This document shows, one piece after another, positions 36,346 to 47,900 of a DNA stretch of 64,000 bases. The notes under the pieces are model-generated. The model had not been told where the DNA came from, did no database searches, and worked only from the letters and a program-made list of their open reading frames with translations. How positions within the stretch are numbered: position 1 is the stretch's first letter; each line of letters starts with the position of its first letter. A program made the position numbers and the translations under genes. Source of the DNA: Batillaria attramentaria. Its lineage: Eukaryota; Mollusca; Gastropoda; Batillariidae. The stretch is from contig JACVVK020000147.1 in assembly GCA_018292915.2 (NCBI GenBank), forward strand, positions 554,001-618,000. The letters are read 5' to 3'.

Positions 36346-37849
36346 GTGCGTGTAAAGATGGCTGACTGGTCTCATTCACGGTTGATTAAAATTCCGGGCT
36401 GTTGTCCAAAATAGTCCGTGTTAGGCGATACCCAGCGCTGGACTAAATGGTGTGCAAACTCAGACATTTAGAAGTCATAAAATCCCGAAAGCTTCAATCT
36501 TCATAGCCACTTTCATTTCTTTGTGAAGTGTCTGCGAAAATGTTAAATGGGTGCGAATGAAGTTTTCGTCTGCGACAGATGCAATTGTGTTGGCCTTTTT
36601 TTTTCCGGCAGCGCTTAAAACGTGCGTGATTTTATTGTTTTATGTTTTAAGCAGTCAACGTTAATTCGTGTGGAAAATCAAGTTATTCAGTTGAGGACAC
36701 ATAATTATACCGCCCCCCTCCCCCCCCCCCATTTTTTTCGCTTTTCTTGTGTGTGTGTGTGTGTGTGTGTGTTTGGAGGGGGGGGGAGGAGGAGGTGTGG
36801 GGGCTGTTATTAATACCTTGGAGACATAGTCAAGGTCTCTGTCCGTATGGAAGCCGCAGAGTGGTTTTTTGTTGTTGTTTTGTTTTTTTAAAAGATTTTT
36901 GTGTGCATTCCGTCATCAGTTTTTGTTTTCTCCCCATGTACACCATGTTCAAAGGACAGTAATGATTAATAGTCAAATTGACGACTGTGGTTGTTGTCAG
37001 AACTACCGCTACAGCTTTTATTGTTGTCTTTCTTTTGTTATTGCTATTAGCTGTAGAAAACCTGTGTCCTGTACCGCACTCTATTTATCTGTGCCGTGTT
37101 CATGTGTGTGTGTGTCGGGTGGGGGGGGGGGGGACGGGGGGCGCCGTCCTTAGCATATGGCGCGTGAACTCGTGCGCCGCAAGGCGTGGTCTCAACGTGA
37201 CGTCATTCACACCTTCGCATCTGTTGCGAGAGGGCCGTATCTGAGACAATGTGATAATTTGTGACAACCGAACAAAGATGAAACAGAAGTCAGCACACAC
37301 ACACACATACAGTTTTAAAATATTTATTACACAGAACTTTTTGACAGAACGTTTTGTAAATAAAAATCATTCAACAATCAACCGCTTTTTAGCAATGGTT
37401 CACAACAAATAAATGTGCAAAACAGCACACAATATTACAGCAGAACACTTGAGAACATCCGCATGTTTCCACATTCCACCAGTAAATACCACCTTGCCAT
37501 CTAGCACAGACAAATTATGGTATGTTCAGTAATTCAAAGACAAATAGCTTTTAAAGAATCCATCCAACTGGGCTGGTCTAGTACTTCTCGATCTTTTAGT
37601 CTAAATATTTTGTGCCACTGATGTTAACTTGTACAGTTGAAATTTTGCATCCTTCCTCTTTCTCTCTCACAACAGAGCAAGATTGTAGTATTTGTTGTCT
37701 GATAGATAAAATCTCCAGGGTGATCATTATAGGCTTTATAATATTTTTCTTTTCATTACAGTTTTTTTTTTGGGGGGGGGGGGTGGGTTGTGGTGGAAGT
37801 GGGTTGGGAGAATGGGTATTGAATAAAGACCAAACCTCTGGAAACTGTG

Positions 37850-38225
37850 ACAACAGAACGCACAACAAAGCCATTAAACGCGCAATCTTTGTGATTTTTG
37901 CGCTTACAGACTGTTCTGTTTTCATGGTGTCTAACCTTACACCACTCAGACACCTGCACAGTGACAGCATCTCAAATACTGGCACTGAACCAACAGAAGC
38001 GTACTCGCTGATGAGACTAATATACTGAGTGAGAGAGTTGTACCAACAGTCATAGAATTTGAATGATTGACCGCTCACTGGCATGCAAAGTGTGAATCGC
38101 ATTGTATTGCATTAAGAGCTCTTCTAATCATGAAGATAAAGTATTTTGAGCATACAGCTTTATTCTAAAGCAAAACTGTTCCAAAATGTAAGCTAGCTAG
38201 TAAACGTGGAAAGAGCGTGTTTAAC
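37850..38225 (+). repeat. Dispersed repeat R1, copy 3
   Basis: The most diverged of the three at its start, clear from GTGTCTAACCTTACACCACT through ACCAACAGAAGCGTACTCGC to AAAACTGTTCCAAAATGTAAG. It lies only about 2.1 kb from copy 2 in the same orientation. Confidence 0.8.
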
Positions 38226-39461
38226 AGTATAATTATGTATTTTCATACTTACACACAACATATTCACACAACAACCATACAACATTGATCAGAAAGAGGA
38301 CGGAAACAGGTCAATATTAAAAAAAACCTCAATGTCAACATTTTCCCAAGCACTGGAAATGAGCAATGAATAAACTTTACATTTATACAAAAGGTCACTG
38401 AAAAAAAAAAAGGTGGAGAAATTCATGCTGCATGCACGGTGCAAAGTAAGCAGTCAACCGGTTTGATATTCTTTATGGCAGTACGAGATGAAAGTTCATC
38501 AGAAAGTGTAAGAAGAGCCACAGGAAATTCACGGAGGGGACGGAGTGTGGAGTCAGGGAGCAGCACCTGTAAGGAACATTTGGCAATGCTTCTCTTTTTT
38601 TTTTGCCTCTGACAGAAGGTGCCCATACACAAAAATCATTCTCTTACCTTTGTCACTTGTTATACATGGAGCAACACATGTTTGGCTATTTCAACACAGA
38701 TTAATCATTTCTCAGAGAGAGAGAGAGAGAGAGAGGTTAAAACTGATGTAAGTTTAAGAGTAAGAGAGGGAGAGAGAGAATCACAGTCAATGTCTCCGAT
38801 TTATTATGCTTGACTCAAACTGTACTAATGAGACGCAGCATATCTTATGATAAAATCATATCTCCAAAACACCACTAAATTCATAATGAATAAAAGACTG
38901 TGACACAAAATTGCATATGACAGGGAAGGTGGACAACAAGGAAGTAAATACAACCTGATTGTTTTGTCTTTAGGCCTGAAAAATTTCTCTCAGCAGCTTC
39001 ACAAAGCACTGAAATTGCCTCCAAGAAAAAAAAAAAAAAAGGACACCAACCACATTATTCAATTTATCTTCAACACATCTGCCCATAACTAAAGCAAATC
39101 ACACTATGGTGTCATTCATGGTGCAAGTACCGTCGTCATCCATGTTACATGTACTACATAAAACCATGTCCTGTGTATCACAACCGCAGCTGTAAACGCC
39201 AAATAAGCTGTTGAAATATTTCTTCATGTGCATATGAAAGCAAGCTCAGCCTTTTACTAGAAGGGAGTGGGGGTGCAAAAAAGAAAAAAGGAAAAAAAAG
39301 CCACAAACATTGCACCCAGAGAATTTTTTTTTTTTGGGGGGGGGGGGGGGGCTACCCCAACTTTTTTTGCCAGTTCCAGTGGTGTTCCACCCAGGTAATG
39401 GGTGGAATTCTTGGAGCACCCAGAGAATTTATAAACTGCTGAAAACTTTAGCAGGCTTTCT

Positions 39462-39467
39462 TTTATT
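39462..39467 (-). terminator. Polyadenylation signal candidate for WDR54
   Basis: TTTATT on the plus strand, AATAAA in the WDR54 sense, about 420 bp past the stop. Further candidates exist near 38800 and 37322, so the 3' UTR length is open. Confidence 0.35.
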
Positions 39468-39489
39468 ATGCCAAACATTCATCACAGTA

Positions 39490-39722
39490 TGGAGAACAAA
39501 ACTGAAAAAGAGAGACAGACAAAGACAGAGAGAAAATATCATTGAATAGTTCTTTGTAGTCATGGAGAAGCAAGAACACATTGCTCACTTCTAGTAAATC
39601 AACACAATGTGCAGATGATGAAGAACAAAACTGATAGAGAGAGAGAGACAGAGAGAACATATCAACAAATAGTTCTTTGTAGTCGTTAAAACAAGAACAC
39701 AGTGCACACTTCTAGTATTATG
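39490..39722. repeat. Tandem duplication, period about 122 bp, beyond the WDR54 stop
   Basis: GAACAAAACTGA, a GA-rich stretch, ATAGTTCTTTGTAGTC and GCACACTTCTAGTA recur in the same order twice. If the WDR54 transcript extends past 39462 this lies in its 3' UTR. Confidence 0.72.
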
Positions 39723-39886
39723 ACAGGTCATGTCATGCAAATGGTACAATGTATATGTGCTCATATATACGTGTTCACATTTCACACATACGTTACTTCA
39801 TGAGACATACTCTACTGAGTGATCACAGAAACTTGTACAATAATACGGAAAGTGGTCACAGAAACTTGTATAAGACAATTTTGATA

Positions 39887-41656
39887 TTATGCCTGGACGT
39901 AAAACACAATCTCATTGTGGTCGTAGCCTGTAAGGCACAGTGCCCTCCCCTGTGGATCGACAAACTTGCCGCCCACCAGCTGAAGGTCGGTGACATTCTC
40001 TGCATGTTTATACTCGATCTGAAAAAGAGGCGACAGTTGTGAGCAGGCAGGTCAGACCTCATCCCGAAGAATCCAACTTTAAACTGTGCTGGGCAAACGG
40101 ACATCACGTGACTGTTTGGGGCTAAGCACTGAACTGCATGGTAAACCCTGTTGCTCCTACCTCTACTGGTAAAGCAAGCTACAATCGAAGGGAGATAACT
40201 GCAGCAAATGGAAAGGGTGCTTCTGGCACACAAAACTCTCATTCAATAAGTCAACAACAAAAAAAAACAAGGAGGAACGGCCCCGTCCTACAAAGTTGTT
40301 TCTCCAAACTTCATATTATTTTGTCTGTTTTGTTGTTATTGTTGCCGGTTCTCCCCTCTCCAAGTTCTACCAACGACACTAGATCAAAGACCGTAGATAT
40401 CTACGGTCTTTGACTAGATCCTCTACGACCTCGACCGGTTAGCCACGTGACTGGGGGTGGGGCCGGGTGGGGGAAGAAGGGGGAGAGAGAGAGAGAGGCA
40501 GAGATAGAGGGTGGGTGGATGGGTGTTTAGGAGTTTAACGTCCTTTTCCACCACAAAAGGGTGATATCAAGGACGGGGCAACGAGAAAAAGGCCAGCACA
40601 AATATTTGGCCCCAGCGGCCGGGATTCGAACTCTCGGCCCAAGCATTGAAAGTCCAACGCTCTACCATTCGGCCACCCTGGCTCCCCACAGAGAGAGAGA
40701 GAGAGGTCAGTTCCGTGAACTAAACATTTGCCGTCAGCCTCAGGCAGGTCGTCATACAGAGAGAGAGAGATGACGTCAATTCTGTGAACTAAACTTTTGA
40801 CGTCAGCCTCTAGCACTGAGATCGTCTGAGGATGCTTGTTCATGTCTTGTAATTTCCCTGTTGGCTTTGTGACTTCTCCGACTGAATTATTTTTCACATG
40901 AAATCTGGAAGATCTAGAGGGCTGATGAAATGTCGGAAGCAGTGACAATACTTGCAGATTTTGTCTGTGAACCAAACATTTGACGTCAGCCTCAAGCTGC
41001 TCGTCTGTCATGTGATACTTCTTCATATCTTGTGATTTCCTTGTTGTTTCTGTGACTTCCGTGACTGAATTAATTTTGATATAAAATCTGGAAGATCTAG
41101 AGAGCTGATGAAACGTGGACTTAAGTGCCTCGGGTTGTACTTACGAAATTGCAAAATTGGAACTTTTTTGACCAGCGCTTCTCGCAGAAACGTGAAAAAA
41201 AATGTGTTTATCTAAAAGCTCTGCTATTCTTAATACTAAAGCTATAATAGTGCAGTAGTTCATGTCATATGTGCAGTTGGCATAAGTGACAAAAATACCG
41301 GAATGATGAGTAATTTGAAAGAGTCTTTTCATAGATATTTGGCCTTATATGCAAACAACCCCTACCTCGGAAATATTTTTTTTACACAAAACCAGTCAGA
41401 GCTACAGAGCTGTAGCACGAATCAAGGCAGTGTGATTGGGTGAACTTCCAAAGTCTAGAAAATGAAGGAATTTGAACAACTTTTTCGAAAAAATTCGTAA
41501 CATGACCGATTTTTTAAAATTGGCGATAACTCTTCTGAAAATGCGGCAGGCTAAAAATCGTGAAAGGTAGCTCTGGAGAAGGTGAATTCCCATTTTATCT
41601 CAAAGTAAAAAGGCCTCCAACGAGGTGGTTTAGGGGATAGTCATCATTACATCCGT

Positions 41657-41714
<58 letters not shown>

Positions 41715-43110
41715 CTCCCGCCAAAAAGAACGCAGCAGCATAGTGTGCACGTAAGGTGTCTATGACGCAGATTTCGTTACGTCACTGTGTGCGCGAAAGT
41801 AAGTATTGTGTGGAGAAACGTCACAGTCTTGTTTTGTATCACTGAAACTTGCTGCTGCGCGTAGCAAAATCTGCCCCGTCTCATAAAGTTGTTTCTCTAG
41901 ACTATAGAGAAACAACTTAAAAAGAAGAAAAAAAAGAAGAAAGATGAGGAATAGACTGATTTTTTTCTTTCCACACACACCACGAAAACCCTCACACCTC
42001 TGAAAGTGTTAATGCTGCTTGAGTGAATACAAATGACTACTAACAAATAAAATGCATGTACGTCTACACCACCAGGAATGAAGCGGCATGCATGTACTTA
42101 CTTGCGGAGGATTCCCTGGTTTCAACTGCCACAGTCTCAGGAAGGCATCGTCACTCACTGACAGCACCTTTATTTTAAAAAAAATAAAAATTCAGAAGTA
42201 CAAGTTATATAAATATCTGAGCACACACTAAGGCATGCAAATATGTATAATGTATTACTCAGTAAATCTGTCTACTGAAATACGAAGTGTCCTTCCCTGG
42301 TAAGTCAGCCACAGCAGTACATCTATGCATAGAAAGATTCGGAAATTTCTACAGATGACCAGTGTACTTCATGCAATAGATGGAAAGTACTTTATACTGG
42401 CTGACTTACCAGCCCTCTTTCAGTGGCCACATCGATTGCATTGATGCTGCGTGCGTGAGCAGTAACTTCTGCCCCCAGTTTCCCAGTTGTTGCACTAAAC
42501 ACTCGCAGGTGTCCTGAGGCGTAGCCGCCCACAACTACTCCTTTCCATAGGCCAAGGCAGTTGCAGGGACACCTGTAACAATGTTGAAATAATAATAATA
42601 ATAATGATTTTGCCAGCCAAAAGAACTAGAAGTTGACACCAACAAGAATAAATGTACACATGCACCCCCACTTACGCAAAACACTAAATATGTACATCAA
42701 AGTCATCTGCTAGAATGTTGGATATTAAAATTGTCAACCAGGTTGTAGATTTGCTCAAGAGAATTTGGGGGACTATTCAGAGAACATACCCTGATCCTGA
42801 TATTGATGCCACCTGCTGAGCATCTGAACCAGAGAACTTCCAGATAAAGATGTTGCCCTGGTTGTCACTACTGGCGATCACATTTCCCTCTGATGTCAAG
42901 TCACACACTGGGCTGGAATGACCTGAAACAATGGCAGGTAAATGAAAACAGAGAGGGGGAAAATAACTGAAAAAAGTACAAACATATTCTCTTTCAAAAA
43001 CGACAACCATAAGTACACAAGATAACTACTATTACATGTAGGTGATTACCAAACAACAATGTATGAACTTGGAACATTTTCAAGTAAATATACAGCATAC
43101 AATACAGTAC

Positions 43111-43170
<60 letters not shown>

Positions 43171-44686
43171 TACCTTTCAAAGTGTTTTTCAATGTTATAT
43201 TTGTTCCTTTTGCTGGAATGTTGAAAACCAGGATCTTCCCACTTTCGGTACCTGTTTGTGGAAAACTAATGTTCATGACTTCAGCAAACTTCTACAAATT
43301 CGGCAAATGTGAACAAACAAAATAACAACCAAAAACCCCAACAAATCTCAACTTCTTCAGACTCATCTTTGAACTTTGAAACTATCCTTCAAAGTATTTG
43401 AAAAGGTCCCTAATCTGCAGACTTTTCACTTACAAAGATCAACGTCAATGGTAGTAATTCAAACTTCTCCTTGCCTAACTACAAGCTGAACTTACCAATG
43501 CAGACACAGTCTCCAACACCCGTTACACCTCTTGCAAAGTTTGTACTTGAGGTATCTGGAAAAGGCAGGACATTTTAATTTTTTTTTTTTTTATATATAA
43601 TTAGCTTGTAATATGCCATTTACTAAATCAAAATACATGAACTGCCAAAAAGGCCAAACTTTAGCTCTACCTTCAACCTATTTTTATATGAAAATCAAAT
43701 GCAACCAGATGTTCACATGGTGTGCAACTACTGGCACAGTGAGATCAGTCACTTAATCCAGTGCAAGTGCAAGAAAGTATACATACTTTATGCTTTGAGA
43801 ACTTCTGTAACATCTTCATCTATTTTGTTTTGTTTTGTATTGTTAAAACCTAAAACCTACCTCCTGTGTCACTCAGCCCATGCCAGTAGATCATTGCTGA
43901 GCCATCAGGTTCAAACATCTGCAAGAGTTTTTAAACAGTTACTTTTAGGACTCATGCCTCGATTTCACATGTGTATAATTTTCTGTGTATCAGCAGCCTG
44001 TTATCAGGAAGAGGGTTGTAAATGACATCAGCTTTAAGGACTCATATGGTGTGTGTGTGTGTGTGTGTGCGCGTGTGCATGTGTGTGTTTGTGTGTGATA
44101 TCTACGTTTTCCGCCTGAAAACTCAAAATGATCAGTACAGAAACTTAAAAAAAAAAAAAAAAAAAATTGAATGAAAAAGTACAAACCTGTATTCCTCTTT
44201 GTGTTGTGAGCACCAGAATACACCTTGATGCAGTTGTCACCCATTTAGCCTGGAAAAGATAGCAGCAGTACGTGTTTACTGGGTTTTTGCTGCTGCTGCT
44301 AATAATGATGATGAAGACTTGAGATAACGCACGGATGCACCATGAACGCTCGCGGTAATCAGAGAGATGTTTTTATGTGACACAGATATATGGGGAAAAA
44401 ATGAAAGCAGAAGGCTCATTTCTCATATCAACGAAGTACGTCTTTGGGGGCTATTTCTTACCTGCATTAAAAACGGATTTCCCTGAGTGGCAGACGGTTC
44501 TTTACAGACGACCTGTTTGGCTGTGACAGAAGTCCCATCTGTAGAAGCGGTCAAAACATTGACGGCATATTTGTGTGTCACAGCGTAGCTAATTTGCCGC
44601 TTGTCCTCAAACACAAGGACGGACAAATTATTGCAAAGCGAAGAAGCACTTCCTTTTAGCGTGATGGGCTTTTCTCGACGTAGCAT
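39887..44686 (-). CDS. WDR54: WDR54, WD repeat-containing protein 54 (9 coding exons)
   Basis: The spliced product is 325 aa, near the vertebrate length of about 334. Coding exons, in order, are complement of 44462-44686, 44187-44249, 43861-43918, 43496-43555, 43174-43251, 42790-42922, 42410-42572, 42102-42167 and 39887-40018; all introns are GT-AG and phases agree. Recognition rests on the start MLRREKPITLKGSASSLCNN, the segment GKILVFNIPAKG, the WD40-like SSDNQGNIFIWKF and AHARSINAIDVATERG segments, DDAFLRLWQL, and the end TGYDHNEIVFYVQA, all matching the WDR54 family in order. It should fold as a WD40 propeller. The mammalian protein is a transglutaminase substrate linked to EGF-receptor signalling; the molluscan role is inferred only. 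Intron 8 is 2.1 kb and repeat-filled. The gene shares its promoter region with CDC23. Confidence 0.93.
40384..40413. repeat. Perfect 30-bp palindrome (WDR54 intron 8)
   Basis: TCAAAGACCGTAGAT is followed immediately by its exact complement, with no loop. The ends resemble the 15.5-kb palindrome (CAAAGA-CC). Confidence 0.9.
40511..40687 (-). mobile_element. SINE-A copy 11 (in WDR54 intron 8)
   Basis: Reverse-oriented full-length copy with an intact B-box (GGATTCGAACTC on the plus strand) and GA tracts on both sides. It is in the same orientation as WDR54. Confidence 0.9.
40704..41133 (-). repeat. In-frame tandem repeat with 61-residue unit (WDR54 intron 8)
   Basis: The minus strand is open from 41133 across two units of 183 bp that translate in the same frame, plus a third partial unit. 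Shared residues include TFHQ, SRSSRF, NSV, EVT, QDM and LEADVK(C/S)LVHR. After 40704 the frame runs into SINE-A copy 11. The unit is not recognised. It could be a decayed coding repeat, an unannotated exon cluster or a minisatellite that happens to be open. A good donor-like sequence (CGTAAGTAC) lies at its upstream edge on the minus strand. Confidence 0.6.
41659..41710. repeat. (CA)n microsatellite in WDR54 intron 8
   Basis: Uninterrupted CA run. Confidence 0.95.
41886..41918. repeat. Palindrome with 14-bp arms (WDR54 intron 8)
   Basis: AAGTTGTTTCTCTA and TAGAGAAACAACTT flank a 5-nt centre. Confidence 0.85.
43112..43166. repeat. (CA)n microsatellite beside the WDR54 exon 5 donor
   Basis: In the WDR54 sense this is (GT)n starting about 8 nt after the exon 5 donor GTAATTTT. 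Confidence 0.95.
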
Positions 44687-44999
44687 GGTTGCTGGAATGT
44701 TGAAAACAAGGGTTGTTCAAACCCGCACGATACCTGTTGCCGAGTACGCTGTTTCTCGCGCATGCGTTTAGCCCGTTTCCGGTATAGTCGTGCTTCTGAG
44801 CATTTCAGGAATTATACATCTAAAAATCGTTTGATTTCACTCAAATCTGACGGATTTACATAATATCAATTCATGAATTCAACATATACAACTTCATGAC
44901 ATTCTCTTTTTCTAACAAGTTTATATTGTTATTCAACTAAAGACTTGAGTACTCAAATGGGCCATGTTTCTCAAATAGACTGCAAACGAAATAGCCGAA
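44687..44999. promoter_or_regulatory. Bidirectional WDR54/CDC23 promoter interval
   Basis: The 313 bp between the two start codons contain an NRF1-type core GCGCATGCG at 44758-44766, an ETS-type TTTCCGGT at 44776-44783, and a YY1-like AAATGGCGGAC overlapping the CDC23 start codon (44998-45008). No TATA box sits at a useful distance from either gene. This set is typical of divergent housekeeping promoters. Transcription start sites cannot be placed from sequence alone. Confidence 0.65.
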
Positions 45000-47900
45000 A
45001 TGGCGGACATTTCGTCGTGGGACCTTGCGAAAGTCAAGGAAGATTTGTTAGATGCACACAGAGAGTGTTCTTTGCGAAGACTGCTATATGGAGCAAAATG
45101 GTAAATACTTTACTTCATTTTCAAAGCTTATTTGACTTGTGGTAGTGTCTCCTTTTGCTAAGGGCCTGTCTTGTCTCTCACTCTCAGTGTCTGTCTCTCT
45201 CTCAAACAAAATTAATGTGGCGCTGAAATAGGTCGAGCACCGCTTGCAATTTCAGCATTACACTTGTGGATGATACTTAGGACTCCAGCCTGTATAAATG
45301 ATTATTTCTGTACATTCGCCTGCAGGGTGGCAGAACTGTCCAGTGCTATTGAAGTTTCCCTTGATCCACGCAGCCTTGCACAGAAAGCATGCAGTGAGGT
45401 AAGTTTTACAAGAAATGAATGGGTTTTACCTTTATGATAAGAAGAAAATTATAATGATTATGTCTTGACTTTCTAAGTGTGCATTTATTGTTGATAAATG
45501 ACATTTAATTGTGAATTTTAAACTCTGGCCCAATATTTAAAATTGAGTATCAGTATTAAAAAAGAAATGTTTATTTTATTGTAGATTTTGTATATTGTGC
45601 AAGCCTTCCACTAAGCTTTATTTTGTTATGGTTATGTAATAGCCAGGACAAGTTTTAAAAAAACCCGAAAACTTCATAATGGAGCGACAATTCACTAAAT
45701 CACTGAATTGAAAGCTTTCTATGCCATTATAATATCTATGGTCCAGTTGAATTGCCTCACAGCAATATACATATTTTTTACTTTGACAGTACTTCACTTT
45801 AACTATAATGAAAGCATGGTGTGTTTACAACCGATGTTTGAAAACACACATTCAGTGTACTGCTGGGGTTTTGTTTAGGACCTGTTCCGGGATCTTGACA
45901 AAGTTAATCTGGCCACCACCTACTTTGACCTGAAAGAGTATGAGAGAGCGGCACATGTCTTGATGGGAACTGATAGCCCACGTGCATACTTTCTGTACAT
46001 GTATGCACAATTTCTCTCTGATGAAACGAGGCGGCATGACGGTGCTTCAGACTCCATTGGTAGGTCACAAGGTGTACATGAACCTCATCTTTCTTTTTTT
46101 ATTGCTGTTGAGGGAACATGTTAAAACTGCTGTTTAAGTATTCTGTTAACAGGGTGGGTGTTTAGGGGTTTAACATCCTTTTCCACCACATAGGGTGATA
46201 TCAAAGACGGGGCAATGATGAAAAAGCCAGCACAAATATTTGGCCCCAGCCAGGATCGAACTCACGACCCAAGCATTAGAGGTCCAACGCTCTATCATTC
46301 AACCACCCCGGCTCCCCCATTTTGTTAACAAGATGAAAAATCAATTCATGGAAACATTTCATAACTTCTTCTTTTTAAAAAAAAAAAATCTTGCAATGCA
46401 ACATCAAAGCGAAAATCCTGTAAGTTTCAGATTAATGATGCACTTGACGCAAGCAATTTTTTTTTTTTTTCAGGTTTGCTTTTTGTGTTTGACACTGAAA
46501 GTTTCTCATTAATTACAGGTCATTCAGGACCAGTGGATAACAAGCGACTGAAGGTTCTTCGAACAGAACTTGCAGCAAAGTACAGCCAGAAAGAGCTGGA
46601 TGGCTATGGACTTTATTTGTATGTGTTTTATGTTTTCTCCATTTCTGTTATCAACTTAAGTTTTACTGGCCACTGAACAATGCAAACCTCCTCACTTTTA
46701 TTTAATATAAATACATGTACTACTATATAATTTATAAAAAAAAATGATATTGCTTATGAATTATGAGGGACATGAAGACAACTCGTTTTTAGGTTTTACA
46801 GAAAAAAAAAACAAAAAAAAACCAACCTTTTGTGACGAGTCACACGAAAAGTCGTTTGACAGCTTAGCAGTTTGACCTAAAGCACATAGTGTCAGTTCAT
46901 GCAGTACATAATTTGGACAAGAAAAACTGAAGTATACTGCGTAACATGGTGCAGCTACTTATTTCCTACCAGTGTTTCTTGTGATTCGAAATTGCAAGGT
47001 TCCTCAGGACCCTCTGTCCATATTTTTGAGGGTCCTTTTGTAAATTTTACAGGGGCCATGGTCTGAAAGTCAAAGCCATTTGTTGTTGTTGTGTACAAAA
47101 GCATTCAAGTAGGAGAGATGTGTGTGAATTGTAGCGTGTCAGCCATAGCAAATCGGCAAGGCGAGGAACCCGCACACTTACTAAATAGCACATTTTGAGA
47201 GACCAAAAACATGCGTCCCCTGTGATGCTCTGTTCTCAAATTTGCGCATCAGTTTGAGTTTTGTGTGTACCAATGCGCACACCTGTGTGTAGTCGGGAAC
47301 ACTGCTTACTATTGTTAATGTTATGACTTGATTGCTTGTTTTTTGGGGTTGTGTTCATCAGGTATGGAGTGGTGCTGAAGAGACTAGATTTAACCAAAGC
47401 AGCAGTAGACATCTTTGTGGAAGCTGTCAACAAGCAACCACTACACTGGGGAGCGTGGCAGGAACTTGCTCTTCTCATTACTGACAGGGAAATGGTGAGT
47501 CCACTTGACAACACCACGATGTGGAACCTCCACAAGTGAGACTGAGAGGGCAAGAGGAGAGGTTAAGGGTGAGCGGTGGTCTAATAGGTAGCGCGTCGGA
47601 TTTAGCCCCTGCGCTACTGAACAGCCGTCACCGCTGTCATGGCGATGAAGCGTGGGTTTCAAGCCCAGAGCGAGCTTGTGATATGTGATACCAGTTTTTC
47701 CTGGCTGCCGGGCTGCTCATCAGGGGTTTCTCTCCGTTTTATCTGGCTTTCCTCCTCCAGCAAAATTGTAAAGAAAAAAACAACAACAAAAAAAACAGGA
47801 TAGGTATTGGGTGGCGCTGCACTGTGGCGACGTGTGCCCCCCCGAGGGAAGCAGCCCGAATTTCCCGAAAGGGACAATAAATTAAAAAAAAAAGAAAAAA

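Noticed and set aside
37320..37400. Possible 3' end of WDR54 at 37.3 kb
   Set aside because: A minus-strand AATAAAT is present, but nearer candidate signals exist at 39462 and 38800, and the interval contains repeat R1, so a 2.5-kb UTR is not supported by sequence alone.
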